NCBI GenBank assembly: GCA_030040155.1
Contig: JASHUG010000116.1
Span: 1-33,766 of the forward strand
Length of the DNA: 33,766 nucleotides
Source: Streptosporangiaceae bacterium
GTDB lineage: Bacteria > Actinomycetota > Actinomycetes > Streptosporangiales > Streptosporangiaceae
Direction: 5' to 3'
Positions 1 to 8,962 of the stretch are shown in pieces. Every line of letters starts with the position of its first letter. Position 1 is the first letter of the stretch. Both the position numbers and the translations under genes were made by a program. Under the pieces are notes generated by a model, which was given only the letters and a program-made list of their open reading frames with translations, searched no databases and was not told where the DNA came from.

Positions 1-2406
1 GATTACGCCGAGACCCGCCCACAGACCCGGGACGTTCTTGGGCAGCTCATCGCGTCCAGCGGGGCCGCGAAGATCCGCGTGCTGCTGCTGGCGCGCGCCG
101 CAGGCGAGTGGTGGCAGCAGATGATCACCGGTGCGCCGCTGGTGGTCAGCGAGACGCTGGCGGCGATCCGGCCGCTGACGCTGGGTCCCCTGACCGGCGC
201 GGCTGAACAGGACGATGTCTACCGGCAGGCGCTGCGGGCGTTCGCCGCCCGTCGGGGTGTCGCCTGCCCGGATGCGCCGATGCCGCCGACGGTCGGTCCC
301 AGCGCGCCGGTCCTGGTCGTGCATGCCGCCGCGCTGGTGGCAGTGCTCGATCACGAGCACGGGGTGACCGGCGGCGCGGCAGCAGGCCGGGCCGGGCTGA
401 TCGACGTCCTGCTGCGCCATGAGGAACGGTACTGGCAGCAGACGCAGGCCCAGTACAGTCTGGTGCTTGGACCGGCCCTGGCCCGCCGGGTTATCGCTGC
501 GGGCACGCTTCTGGGCGCCGACGACGAGGCATCGGCCGACCTGCTGCTCAGCAGCATCGGCGAGCTGGCCGAGGCGCAGACCCGCGCGCGGGCAGCGCGG
601 TGGCTGCATGATTTGTACCCGCCGGATCAGGGTACGGCCGGGCAGCGCGAGTGGATCGGCGCACTGCGCCCTGATCTCGTCGCCGAGCATCTTGTGGTCG
701 CGGTGCTGACCGGGCAACCGCGGCTGGCGTCGCGGCTGCTGGACGGGCAGGACACTCGCCGGGTCGGCCGAGCGCTGACCGTCATGGGCCGTGCGGCGCT
801 GACCGACCCGGCCGCCTGGGACCTAATGGGATCGCTTCTGGCCGCCGGCTCCGGCCAGCTGACCATGGCGGCGCTCGCGGTCGCTACGGAAACCAACCCA
901 CATGTGGGAGATCTTCTCGCCGACCTCCTGGAAACTCGTGAGTGGCCGCCGGAAGTCCTGGCTCAAATAGCCGCTGCGCTGCCGGCTACCACCGTGGCAC
1001 TGGCTCAAACGGGAGCAGTCACCTACCAGCGTCTGGCTGACGCGTCCGTCCCTGGCAGCGAAGATCAGGCTCGCAACTTGGTCGAACTGAGCAGCTATGC
1101 GGCGCAGATGGGCCGCCGCGAGGACGCGCTGGCCGCCATCGACGATGCCGTCACCGCCTACCGGCAGCTGGCCGACGGCCGCCCCGACGCGTTCTTGCCC
1201 GACCTGGCCATGGCGCTGAGCAACCAGTCCAACCGCCTATCGGACTTGGGCCGCCGCGAGGACGCCCTGGCCGCCATCAACGAAGCCACCACCGCCTACC
1301 GGCAGCTGGCCGAAGCCCGCCCCGACGTGTTCCTGCCCGACCTCGCCGCAGCGCTGAACAACCAGGCCCGCTGCCTGTCAGGCTTGGGCCGCCGCGAAGA
1401 CGCCCAGGCCATCATCGACGAAGCCGTCGCGATCCGTCGGCAGCTGGCCGCCGCCCGCCCCGACGCGTTCCTGCCCGACCTGGCCATGGCGCTGAACAAC
1501 CAGTCCAACTCCCTGTCGGGCCTGGGCCGCCGCGAGGACGCCCTGGCCGCCATCAACGAAGCCACCACCGCCTACCGGCAGCTGGCCGAAGCCCGCCCCG
1601 ACGCGTTCCTGCCCGACCTCGCCGCAGCGCTCAACAACCAGTCTTTGCGCCTGTCGGACCTGGGCCGGCGCGAGGACGGCCTGGCCGCCATCGACGAAGC
1701 CGTCACTATCCGTCGGCAGCTGGCCGCCGCCCAGCCCGAAGCGTTCTTGCCCGACCTCGCCGCGGCGCTGACCAACCAGACAATGCTCCTGTTCGGCCTG
1801 GGCCACGGTGAAGACGCCCAGGCCGCCATCGACGAAGCCGTCACCATCCACCGCGAGCTCGCCGCCGCCCGCCCCGACGCGTTCCTGCCCAACCTGGCCA
1901 CGGCGCTGAACAACCAGTCCAACTGCCTGTCGGACCTGGGCCGCCGCGAAGATGCCCTGGCCGCCATCGACGAAGCCGTCGCCATCCGTCGGCAGCTGGC
2001 CGCTGCCCGTCCGGACGCGTTCGTGGCCGAGCTGGCCATGGCGCTGACTAACCAGTCGGGCTGCTTGTCGGGCCTGGGCCGCCGCGAGGACGGCCTGGCC
2101 GCCATCGACGAAGCCGTCACCGCCTACCGGCAGCTGGCCGCTGCCCGCCCCGACGCGTTCCTGCCCGCCCTGGCCATGTCGCTCAACAATCAGTCGGTGC
2201 TCCTGTTCGGGCTGGGAAGCAGCGAAGACGCCCTGACCGCCATCGATGAGGCCGTCAAACTCCGTCGGCAGCTAGCCGCCGCGCGACCACAAGTCTTCTC
2301 CGGAGACCTCGAAATATCACTACGTGTGCGCGCGAGCATCCTTGACAGCCTCGACCCCAGTATCGAAGCCGCCCAGCTCAGAGCCGAGGCGGACAGACGC
2401 GAGTGA
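1..2406 (+). CDS. C-terminal part of an ATPase (STAND-like)/tetratricopeptide repeat protein, 5' truncated by window edge
   Basis: Frame 1 is open from base 1 (DYAETRPQTRDVLGQLIASSGAAKIRVLLLARAAGEWW, Walker-B/sensor-like 'DYAETR...VLLLAR'); then TPR-type repeats GRREDALAAIDEAVTAYRQLAAARPDAFLPDLAMALNNQS; stop TGA at 2404-2406. Confidence 0.8.
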   Translation, partial: DYAETRPQTRDVLGQLIASSGAAKIRVLLLARAAGEWWQQMITGAPLVVSETLAAIRPLTLGPLTGAAEQDDVYRQALRAFAARRGVACPDAPMPPTVGPSAPVLVVHAAALVAVLDHEHGVTGGAAAGRAGLIDVLLRHEERYWQQTQAQYSLVLGPALARRVIAAGTLLGADDEASADLLLSSIGELAEAQTRARAARWLHDLYPPDQGTAGQREWIGALRPDLVAEHLVVAVLTGQPRLASRLLDGQDTRRVGRALTVMGRAALTDPAAWDLMGSLLAAGSGQLTMAALAVATETNPHVGDLLADLLETREWPPEVLAQIAAALPATTVALAQTGAVTYQRLADASVPGSEDQARNLVELSSYAAQMGRREDALAAIDDAVTAYRQLADGRPDAFLPDLAMALSNQSNRLSDLGRREDALAAINEATTAYRQLAEARPDVFLPDLAAALNNQARCLSGLGRREDAQAIIDEAVAIRRQLAAARPDAFLPDLAMALNNQSNSLSGLGRREDALAAINEATTAYRQLAEARPDAFLPDLAAALNNQSLRLSDLGRREDGLAAIDEAVTIRRQLAAAQPEAFLPDLAAALTNQTMLLFGLGHGEDAQAAIDEAVTIHRELAAARPDAFLPNLATALNNQSNCLSDLGRREDALAAIDEAVAIRRQLAAARPDAFVAELAMALTNQSGCLSGLGRREDGLAAIDEAVTAYRQLAAARPDAFLPALAMSLNNQSVLLFGLGSSEDALTAIDEAVKLRRQLAAARPQVFSGDLEISLRVRASILDSLDPSIEAAQLRAEADRRE
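1111..2340 (+). repeat. Nine in-frame tandem 138-bp (46-aa) TPR-like units, last one diverged/partial
   Basis: GGCCGCCGCGAGGACGCC-type unit starts recur at 1111, 1249, 1387, 1525, 1663, 1801, 1939, 2077, 2215 with an exact 138-bp period. Confidence 0.9.
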
Positions 2407-2901
2407 ATCTCACGCCAGCGTCCGGCTCCAGGCACACATGGCCCGACGAGGCTTCGCTTCTCAGGCGACCGGTCTGGTGGTCTCTGATCAGGCGCGAGTC
2501 CGGCGGATGATCGTCGCTTCGGCGCGTATCGGGCGTGCTTGGGCGACCCCCAAAAGGCGGATCAAGCCCTGAATGCCGCAAGACGGCCTCATGATCGCCG
2601 CTGAGAGAGCTTGACCCGCTTACCTCGAAGGCTGGAGCCCTTCCGGCCCCGACTAAAACCAACGGTGGTAACCCGGTCGGGCCCGTGTCCAACGTGCCAC
2701 TCGAGCCCGAAGGCCTTCCCACCGTTCGTGCCGGCCTAACCGATTCACTCATGCCTCTGCCGGTCGGCCAAGCCGACCGGATGCGCGCAGCTTCCGTACA
2801 AAGCGGCACCAGATACGCCTGGAGCGGTCCGACTCCAGTAACTCAGATGCCTCTCAGCAAACAGACATTTACCGACACCTGGAGGGTTTAGCCCGCGGTG
2901 C

Positions 2902-3786
2902 TTACCCGGTGGACAGCCTCATGGTGCCGCTGCCGACAATCGCGGCGCTTCCGCTTACTACGACCTCGGTGATCTCGCCGCCCTCCTTGCGGGCAGTCGC
3001 GGCCAGCTGGCTGGGGCGGCCCATCAGCACGCCCTGGTCGATCTGGATCCGGTAGGTACCGTCACGTTCTCCTGACCGGTTGGCCACACTGGCGGCAAGC
3101 GCCGCACTGGCCGAGCCGGTAGCAGGATCCTCGTCGACACCCGCAGCGGGGGCGAAGAACCGGGCATGCAGCCGGGCCCCATCACGCCAGTCACCGGCGA
3201 AGCAATACAGCTGCGACGACCAGCCTCCTGCGATTCCGGCGGCCCAGGCGGCCCTGTCCAGCACAATCCGGTCGACCAACTCCGGGCTGAGCAGGCGGAC
3301 AAAGCAGAATCGCAGTCCGACGCCGGCGTACCAGCTCTCGGCGATCGCGTCGGGCGCGAGCCCCAGGGCTCTGGCGATCGCAGGGGCGGGCGGTAGCTCA
3401 TCGGTGGTTTCGAAGCTGGGCGGCCGCAGGCGGAACTGGATTCCCGCGCCCTGGACCGTGACCGCGACGGGACCGATCCCCTCCTCGAAGACATAGTTGC
3501 GCGGGGTTGGCTCCGCTGTATCCATGCTGGCTAGCACGGCTGCGGTGCCGATGGTCGGGTGACCAGCGAACGGCAGTTCCTCACGCGGGGTGAAGATCCG
3601 GACCCGGTGCGAGCAGGCGGGGTCGTCTGGCGGTAGCACGAATGTGGTCTCGGAGAAGTTGAACTCGCGGGCGAGCCGCTGCATGTCCGCGTCGGTGATC
3701 CCGGCCGCATCGGGGAACACGGCCAGCTGGTTCCCGCCGAAGGGCTCTTCGGTAAACACGTCGGCCAGCGTGAAGTCGAGGCTCAT
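2902..3786 (-). CDS. PhzF family phenazine biosynthesis-like isomerase
   Basis: 294 aa; [27 protein letters not shown]...[40 protein letters not shown] motifs of the PhzF family. Confidence 0.92.
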   Translation of the reverse strand: MSLDFTLADVFTEEPFGGNQLAVFPDAAGITDADMQRLAREFNFSETTFVLPPDDPACSHRVRIFTPREELPFAGHPTIGTAAVLASMDTAEPTPRNYVFEEGIGPVAVTVQGAGIQFRLRPPSFETTDELPPAPAIARALGLAPDAIAESWYAGVGLRFCFVRLLSPELVDRIVLDRAAWAAGIAGGWSSQLYCFAGDWRDGARLHARFFAPAAGVDEDPATGSASAALAASVANRSGERDGTYRIQIDQGVLMGRPSQLAATARKEGGEITEVVVSGSAAIVGSGTMRLSTG

Positions 3787-3789
3787 GGC

Positions 3790-4167
3790 TCAGGCCACCA
3801 CGACGTCCATCTCGACCGAGGCACCCAGCGGCAGGGCGGCGACGCCGATCGCGGTCCTGGCTGGGTACGGGTCACTGAAATGCTCGCGGTACGCCTCATT
3901 CATGGCCGCGAAGTCGGCCATGTCCGTCAGGTAGACGCCCACTCGGATCACGTCGTCCAGGTCCTTGCCTGCGGCCTTAAGTGTCGCGGCAAGGTTGCGC
4001 AGGATCTGATGGGTCTGGCCGGCGATGTCACCGTCGACCAGCTTCCCGGTGGCTGGGTCCTGGGCCACCTGCCCGCTGAGGAAGAGCAAGCCTCCGCCTC
4101 GCACGCCCGGAGAGAACGGCCCCACTGGTGGTGCCAGCGTCTCACCGCTGATGGCGCTTCGCGTCAT
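3790..4167 (-). CDS. RidA family (YjgF/YER057c/UK114) reactive intermediate deaminase
   Basis: [28 protein letters not shown]...[22 protein letters not shown]; start reassigned to ATG at 4167 preceded by AAAGGAG. Confidence 0.92.
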   Translation of the reverse strand: MTRSAISGETLAPPVGPFSPGVRGGGLLFLSGQVAQDPATGKLVDGDIAGQTHQILRNLAATLKAAGKDLDDVIRVGVYLTDMADFAAMNEAYREHFSDPYPARTAIGVAALPLGASVEMDVVVA

Positions 4168-4192
4168 CGTCAATGCTCCTTTCAGTTTCCGG

Positions 4193-5320
4193 TCAGGACT
4201 CGTCGGCACTGTCTTGCAGCGCCGCGCCGATCACCGCCAGCGCTTTCTCCAGCTTGTCTGGCGGTTCGTAAGCGATGCCGAGCCGGACGATGCTCGCCGC
4301 GTCCGCGAACCACGGCCCTCGGGCGACGACGATCCGCTCCTGCGCCAGGCGAGCGTCGAAGCGGTCAAGCTCGGTCGGCCCGAAGATGCCAGGCTCGAGC
4401 TGGACGCTGCAGAACGCACCTGCTTCCGGCCGCAGCCAGCGCAGCAGGCCCTCATGTGCCTGCACCCACTCGCCGGTGATGTCCCTGGCCGTAGCCATGA
4501 TCGCGCCGCGACCCGCGAGCACCTGATCGGCCTGCCCTAGCACCGAAGCGGCCAGGAACTCATCGAGGGAACCGCAGGACACGCAGGAGTTGAACTTCGC
4601 GAGCCGGAGCTGGTCGTAGACCGCGGGATCCGACACGGTCAGCCAGCCGATGCGCAGGCCGGGCACGCCGTAGGCCTTCGACAGCGAGGCGCATGTCAGC
4701 AGCCGCGGGTCGCGGCCCGCGAAACTGGCGGCGGGACGGGCATCCCCGTAGCTGGCTTCCCTGAACGTCTCGTCAATCAGCAGCATTGCCTTGGGGCACC
4801 GGCGCGACATTGCCGCGAGGATCTGCTCGACCTCGCCCTCGGTCAGCGAGACCGCCGAGGGATTCTGGGGGGAGGCGAACATGACCAGCCGCGTCTGGGC
4901 AGTCAGCTTGGCCTCGAACGCCGCCAGGTCGAGGCGGTACCCGTCTTCGAATCTCGAGCGCACAGTTTCGACCCGCGCGCCGATCCCCCGCAGCGTATCG
5001 AGCACGGGCGGGAAGCAGGGCACCCCCACGAGGATCTCGCCGTCGCCGTAGATCAGCCCAAGTACGAACAGCGCGCCGGCGGCGCCGCTGGTGATCAGCA
5101 CCTGACCGGCCGGGATCCCGTGCCGCGCGGCGATCAGCGAGCGCAGCTGCTGCCCCCCGGCGGACGTGCCATATTCCAGGGCCACGCCGCCAAGACCGGC
5201 GAGCGTTTCGGGATCCAGTACGTCGGCCACGGTCAGGTCCGGGCCGACGCTCTCGCCCAGGTTGAACAACGGCTTCTCGTCGATCACGGCCGTGATCGGG
5301 CTGGCCGGGAATTGCCGCAT
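4193..5320 (-). CDS. PLP-dependent aminotransferase class I/II (fold type I; capreomycidine-synthase/VioD-like)
   Basis: ITSGAAGALFVLGL, LLIDETFREASYGD, SLSKAYGVPGLRIGWL (PLP lysine). Start reassigned to ATG at 5320 with AAAAGGA upstream; subfamily assignment tentative. Confidence 0.88.
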   Translation of the reverse strand: MRQFPASPITAVIDEKPLFNLGESVGPDLTVADVLDPETLAGLGGVALEYGTSAGGQQLRSLIAARHGIPAGQVLITSGAAGALFVLGLIYGDGEILVGVPCFPPVLDTLRGIGARVETVRSRFEDGYRLDLAAFEAKLTAQTRLVMFASPQNPSAVSLTEGEVEQILAAMSRRCPKAMLLIDETFREASYGDARPAASFAGRDPRLLTCASLSKAYGVPGLRIGWLTVSDPAVYDQLRLAKFNSCVSCGSLDEFLAASVLGQADQVLAGRGAIMATARDITGEWVQAHEGLLRWLRPEAGAFCSVQLEPGIFGPTELDRFDARLAQERIVVARGPWFADAASIVRLGIAYEPPDKLEKALAVIGAALQDSADES

Positions 5321-5391
5321 CGGCGCCGTCCTTTTCAGCTTACGAAGGGGTACCTCGTCATGCTTGCGGTCCGGGGCTGGCCATCCCAGAG

Positions 5392-5428
5392 CCAATCCGG
5401 CAGAATTGGTTTGCATATGAATCCAATT
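5392..5428. promoter_or_regulatory. Candidate MocR operator: CCAAT-N8-ATTGG inverted repeat plus a third CCAATT
   Basis: CCAATCCGGCAGAATTGG at 5392-5409 and CCAATT at 5423-5428 in the divergent intergenic region/start of the MocR gene. Confidence 0.35.
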
Positions 5429-6841
5429 GAGCTGAGCGATCGCCTGGGTCGCTGGTCGTCGGGCCGTGGTCCACTGCCTGCGCTGCTCGCAGCCCGGCTG
5501 CGGCGGCTCATCGATGAAGGCGAGCTGCCGCCGGGTGAGGTGTTGCCGCCTGACCGCGCGCTCGCCTCAGCCCTGGCAGTCGGGCGGACGACGGTCGTGG
5601 CCGCCTACGACCTGCTGCGACAGGACGGCCGGCTCGTGCGCCGGCAAGGCAGCGGCACGCGGGTAGCCGGCCGAGAGCCGACCGGGCCGCGGCCCACCAC
5701 CAGCGCTCCGATCTTCCTGCACCTGCTCGAGCCGCACGATGGCGTGATCCCGCTCGCCTGCGCCGCCCCCGATACACCGCCGCCGGAGCTGGCCGAGGCA
5801 TTCGCTGGCATCCTCCCGGCGCTCGCCGCGACCACGGGCGATATCGGCTACTACCCGGCGGGCCACCCGGCGCTGCTGCGGGCGATCGCCGACCATTACG
5901 AGCGGCGGGGCGTGCCCACCCGGCCCGGCCAGGTCCTCGTGACCAACGGCGGCCAGCAAGCGCTGTCAGTACTGGCCCGGGCCCTGCTGGCGGCCGGGGA
6001 CCAGGTGGCCGTTGAGGGGCCTACTTACCCGGGCGCGCTGGAGGCATTCAGGGAGCAGGCGGCGAGGCCGCGCTGCCTGCCGGTCGGGCTTGCCGGCCTG
6101 ACTGCCGCCGCGCGCCGGCACCCGATTGCGCTGGCCTACGTGGTCTCAACGTTCCACAATCCGACCGGTGCCGTGCTCCCCGCGCTCGCCCGGCGCGAGC
6201 TGGCGGAGGCCGCGTCGGCCTCCGCCATCCCCCTGATTGACGACGAGGTGATGAGCGACCTGGCGTTCCCCGGTGTGGTCGTGCCGCCGCCGATGGCCGC
6301 TTACGCGGACGACGTTATTTCCATCGGCTCGCTGAGCAAGAGCGTCTGGGGCGGATGGCGGATCGGCTGGGTACGGGGTCCGGCACCGCTGATCGCCCGG
6401 CTCGCCCGGCTGCTCGCCGTGCACGACCTCGGCGGCAATGTCGTGGCCCAGATGGCGGCGGCCGAGCTGCTGCCCCGGCTCGACGCGATCGTCTGCCGTC
6501 AGGCCGCGACCCGGCAAGCGCAACACGACCTTCTGCGACGCAGCCTGGCCCGTCAGCTTCCCGACTGGGAGGTTCCGGCAGTGCCCGGTGGGCAGACCCT
6601 GTGGGTGCGGCTGCCCTACGGGGACGGAACTTCGTTCGCGCAGGCGGCACTGCGCTGCGGCGTTGCCGTGCTGCCGGGGAGCGGGCTTGATGCCTCCGGG
6701 GCCAGCCAGGCCTGCGTGCGGCTGCACTTCCTGGCCCGGCCGGAGGTCCTGACCGAGGCTGTCCGCCGGCTCGCGGATGCCTGGCTCTCCTACCGGCCGC
6801 CGTCGGCTCCGGCGACCGCACCGCCGGCGATGTCGGTATGA
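5417..6841 (+). CDS. MocR/PdxR-type GntR-family transcriptional regulator with aminotransferase domain
   Basis: N-terminal wHTH (LPALLAARLRRLIDEGELPPGEVLPPDRALASALAVGRTTVVAAYDLLRQDGRLVRRQGSGTRV) fused to aminotransferase domain (FHNPTGAVLP, SIGSLSKSVWGGWRIGW). Start ATG at 5417, adjacent to the divergent promoter. Confidence 0.92.
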   Translation: MNPIELSDRLGRWSSGRGPLPALLAARLRRLIDEGELPPGEVLPPDRALASALAVGRTTVVAAYDLLRQDGRLVRRQGSGTRVAGREPTGPRPTTSAPIFLHLLEPHDGVIPLACAAPDTPPPELAEAFAGILPALAATTGDIGYYPAGHPALLRAIADHYERRGVPTRPGQVLVTNGGQQALSVLARALLAAGDQVAVEGPTYPGALEAFREQAARPRCLPVGLAGLTAAARRHPIALAYVVSTFHNPTGAVLPALARRELAEAASASAIPLIDDEVMSDLAFPGVVVPPPMAAYADDVISIGSLSKSVWGGWRIGWVRGPAPLIARLARLLAVHDLGGNVVAQMAAAELLPRLDAIVCRQAATRQAQHDLLRRSLARQLPDWEVPAVPGGQTLWVRLPYGDGTSFAQAALRCGVAVLPGSGLDASGASQACVRLHFLARPEVLTEAVRRLADAWLSYRPPSAPATAPPAMSV

Positions 6842-6856
6842 GTGGAGTACGCCGCC

Positions 6857-7456
6857 TCAGAGCTGGCTGAGGACTCCCTCGAGCGGACGCGGCACCCGGC
6901 TCAGGTCGAGCGCGTTCACGAGTAGCCGGGCGTACTGGCTCTTGCGGCCGGACCGAGTACCCATGAAGCGGCGGAGCTGGCGCTCAGGGTCGCGGCCCTG
7001 CTGCGCCGGCTGCATCTGGAAGGTGCGCAGCGATCCGAGGTCACCCGCGGCCTCGGCAACCTGCTCGACGGAGGCGACGCCGAGCGCGCGGATCAGCTCG
7101 TCCTCAAGATCGACGTTGCAGGCGTAGAAGCCCAGCGCCTCCATCGCCTGCCCGGACGGGCCGGAGCCGAGTCCGCCGCGCTCAAGGGCTCGCCGGAAGT
7201 GCCGCTCCTCGGCCGCGTCATACAAGCCCGCGAGCCGGACTCCCAGACCGTGCGGTCCGAGCCTCTCCACGAACCTGGCCGCGTTCGTCGCGCCGCCCAT
7301 CGCGAGGATCGCAATGCCCTCGTCGCTGAGCGCCCGGCCCAGACGGCCCGCCAGCGTCTCAAGCGCGGTCCGGTCGCTCATCCCCTCCACCAGCACGACC
7401 GTCTGCGCCGTCATGGCGGCGGGCAGGCGCGGGCTCTGCGGCGCGGAGAGCACCAT
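6857..7456 (-). CDS. Stand-alone TOPRIM domain protein, OLD-family-like
   Basis: QTVVLVEGMSDRTALETLAGRLGRAL...GIAILAMGGATNAARFVERLG...GLYDAAEE: TOPRIM Glu and D-x-(A/D) motifs; no ATPase domain in the ORF. Confidence 0.8.
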   Translation of the reverse strand: MVLSAPQSPRLPAAMTAQTVVLVEGMSDRTALETLAGRLGRALSDEGIAILAMGGATNAARFVERLGPHGLGVRLAGLYDAAEERHFRRALERGGLGSGPSGQAMEALGFYACNVDLEDELIRALGVASVEQVAEAAGDLGSLRTFQMQPAQQGRDPERQLRRFMGTRSGRKSQYARLLVNALDLSRVPRPLEGVLSQL

Positions 7457-7610
7457 CGACGTGACTACCTTTCCGAGGTCCTTCGGATAGCGGCAAGTAT
7501 CCAGGACGCGCAGCTCCGGCGCTAAAGCCTGAGAGTTTCCTCCTTCGGCTAAGCGACAACGGGTGCCCAGCCGTTACTTGAGGCCCGCCCACGGGTGGCC
7601 TGCCACTCCC

Positions 7611-8663
7611 TCAGTTGGCCGCCCGTACGGCCGGAGCTACCTCCTCGCCGAACCTGACCAACGAGGAGCGGGCCTCGGCGTAGCCGAGCGAGCCGAACGA
7701 GAACGCCCCCGCGAAGTGGTTCGCGCCGGACGCGTGCAGCATTTCCGTCAGCTGCACTCGCACCGAGCCCGCCGAGCCCGCAATCACCAGCCCTTCGTCG
7801 AGCGCGCGGGCGAAGTCCTGGGGTGCGCCGAACCGGTCATCGCCATGACGGCGCCATACCGCGGTGAACTGCTGGTAGAACACGTCCATTGCCTCGAGCA
7901 CTCGCTCGCGGGCGGCAGCATCGGACTCGCCCACATAGATGTTGCGCATGATCCCGAACCGGGGTGCTGGCGCGCCTGCTCCTCCTGTCGGGGTTCCCGC
8001 CGGGATATCGCTCACGCCCCCGAAGTACTCGTCCCGGCGACGCCGCGTCTCCTCGACAGTCGGAGACCTGAAGCTGAAACCGAGGATTGTGTTGATCCCC
8101 TTCTTGCCGAGTTCCGGGATGCTCTCGGGGTTGCTGCTCGGATACCACACGGGCGGATGGGGAGTCTGCCGGACCCTGACCGGGATCTCGGTGCCGACAC
8201 CGCTGCCGCCGGCGTCGGCGAGCCCGGTCGTCAGCGCGCGCATGACGGCCGCGAAGTTCTCGTCGTAGAGGCGCTGGGCATCCGCTCGCTCGATGCCGTA
8301 GGCCAGCAGCTCGTACGGGTTGCCGCCCTTGCCGAACCCGATCTCCAGCCGCCCGCCGCTGAGCTGATCAAGCATCGCGATCTCCTCTGCCAGCCGCGTC
8401 GGCTGATAGAGGGGCAGCACGTACACCAGCGGGCACAGCCGGATCCGAGTGGTCCGCATCGCCGCCGCGGCCAGGAAGACGCTCGGCGACGGCGCGAGGC
8501 CGAGCGGAGTGCCGTGATGCTCGGCCAGGTGGTAGATGTCGAATCCCTGGGCCTCGGCGTCGGCGAGCAGGTCAAGCCGCTCCCGGTAGAGCTGGCCGGT
8601 GTCGCGGACGCCGTCGGAGTCGACCCAGTCGAACAACCCGATGGTGACCGCGCGCTGGCTCAC
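7611..8663 (-). CDS. LLM class (luciferase-like) flavin-dependent oxidoreductase
   Basis: 350 aa; LADAEAQGFDIYHLAEHHGTPLGLAPSPSVFLAAAAMRTTRIRLCPLVYVLPLYQPTRLAEEIAMLDQLSGGRLEIGFGKG. Confidence 0.92.
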   Translation of the reverse strand: MSQRAVTIGLFDWVDSDGVRDTGQLYRERLDLLADAEAQGFDIYHLAEHHGTPLGLAPSPSVFLAAAAMRTTRIRLCPLVYVLPLYQPTRLAEEIAMLDQLSGGRLEIGFGKGGNPYELLAYGIERADAQRLYDENFAAVMRALTTGLADAGGSGVGTEIPVRVRQTPHPPVWYPSSNPESIPELGKKGINTILGFSFRSPTVEETRRRRDEYFGGVSDIPAGTPTGGAGAPAPRFGIMRNIYVGESDAAARERVLEAMDVFYQQFTAVWRRHGDDRFGAPQDFARALDEGLVIAGSAGSVRVQLTEMLHASGANHFAGAFSFGSLGYAEARSSLVRFGEEVAPAVRAAN

Positions 8664-8890
8664 TGGCCCAACGTAAAGGCGCCCAGCGCGGTGCGTCCAG
8701 TCGCCGGCAGGGCCGCCGTGCGAGTCGTAACCAAGTGGCCATCACCATGCTGACCGGGAGGAACAGCCCCAGACGGTCTCGATTCGGCAACATCCGCGTG
8801 CTGACTTCTTATTGAAGCTTCCACGTCGGCGATGCCAGGACTACCCTTCGGGCAATCCCGGGGGGGAGATCCGGGACGGCTTGAGCCCCA

Positions 8891-8945
8891 GCCGGCGGGG
8901 CATGCGCATATACGCCGGCGGTCCTTCGGGCGGCCTTGGCCGCCC
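8891..8945 (+). promoter_or_regulatory. Structured 5' leader: two tandem GC-rich hairpins just upstream of the RBS
   Basis: GCCGGCG (8891-8897)/CGCCGGC (8913-8919), and GGGCGGC-CTTG-GCCGCCC within 8928-8945; GAGGAGGT RBS at 8951-8958. Confidence 0.5.
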
Positions 8946-8962
8946 CCGCAGAGGAGGTATCC

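Noticed and set aside
1111-2340. Regular repeats that might suggest a CRISPR array
   Set aside because: 138-bp units are in-frame coding TPR repeats without unique spacers.
2407-2901. Possible mobile-element remnant or small genes in the intergenic region after the TPR gene
   Set aside because: No inverted repeats, transposase motifs or convincing ORFs could be identified.
7563-8753. 396-aa + strand ORF
   Set aside because: Antisense to the clear LLM oxidoreductase; no recognisable domain.
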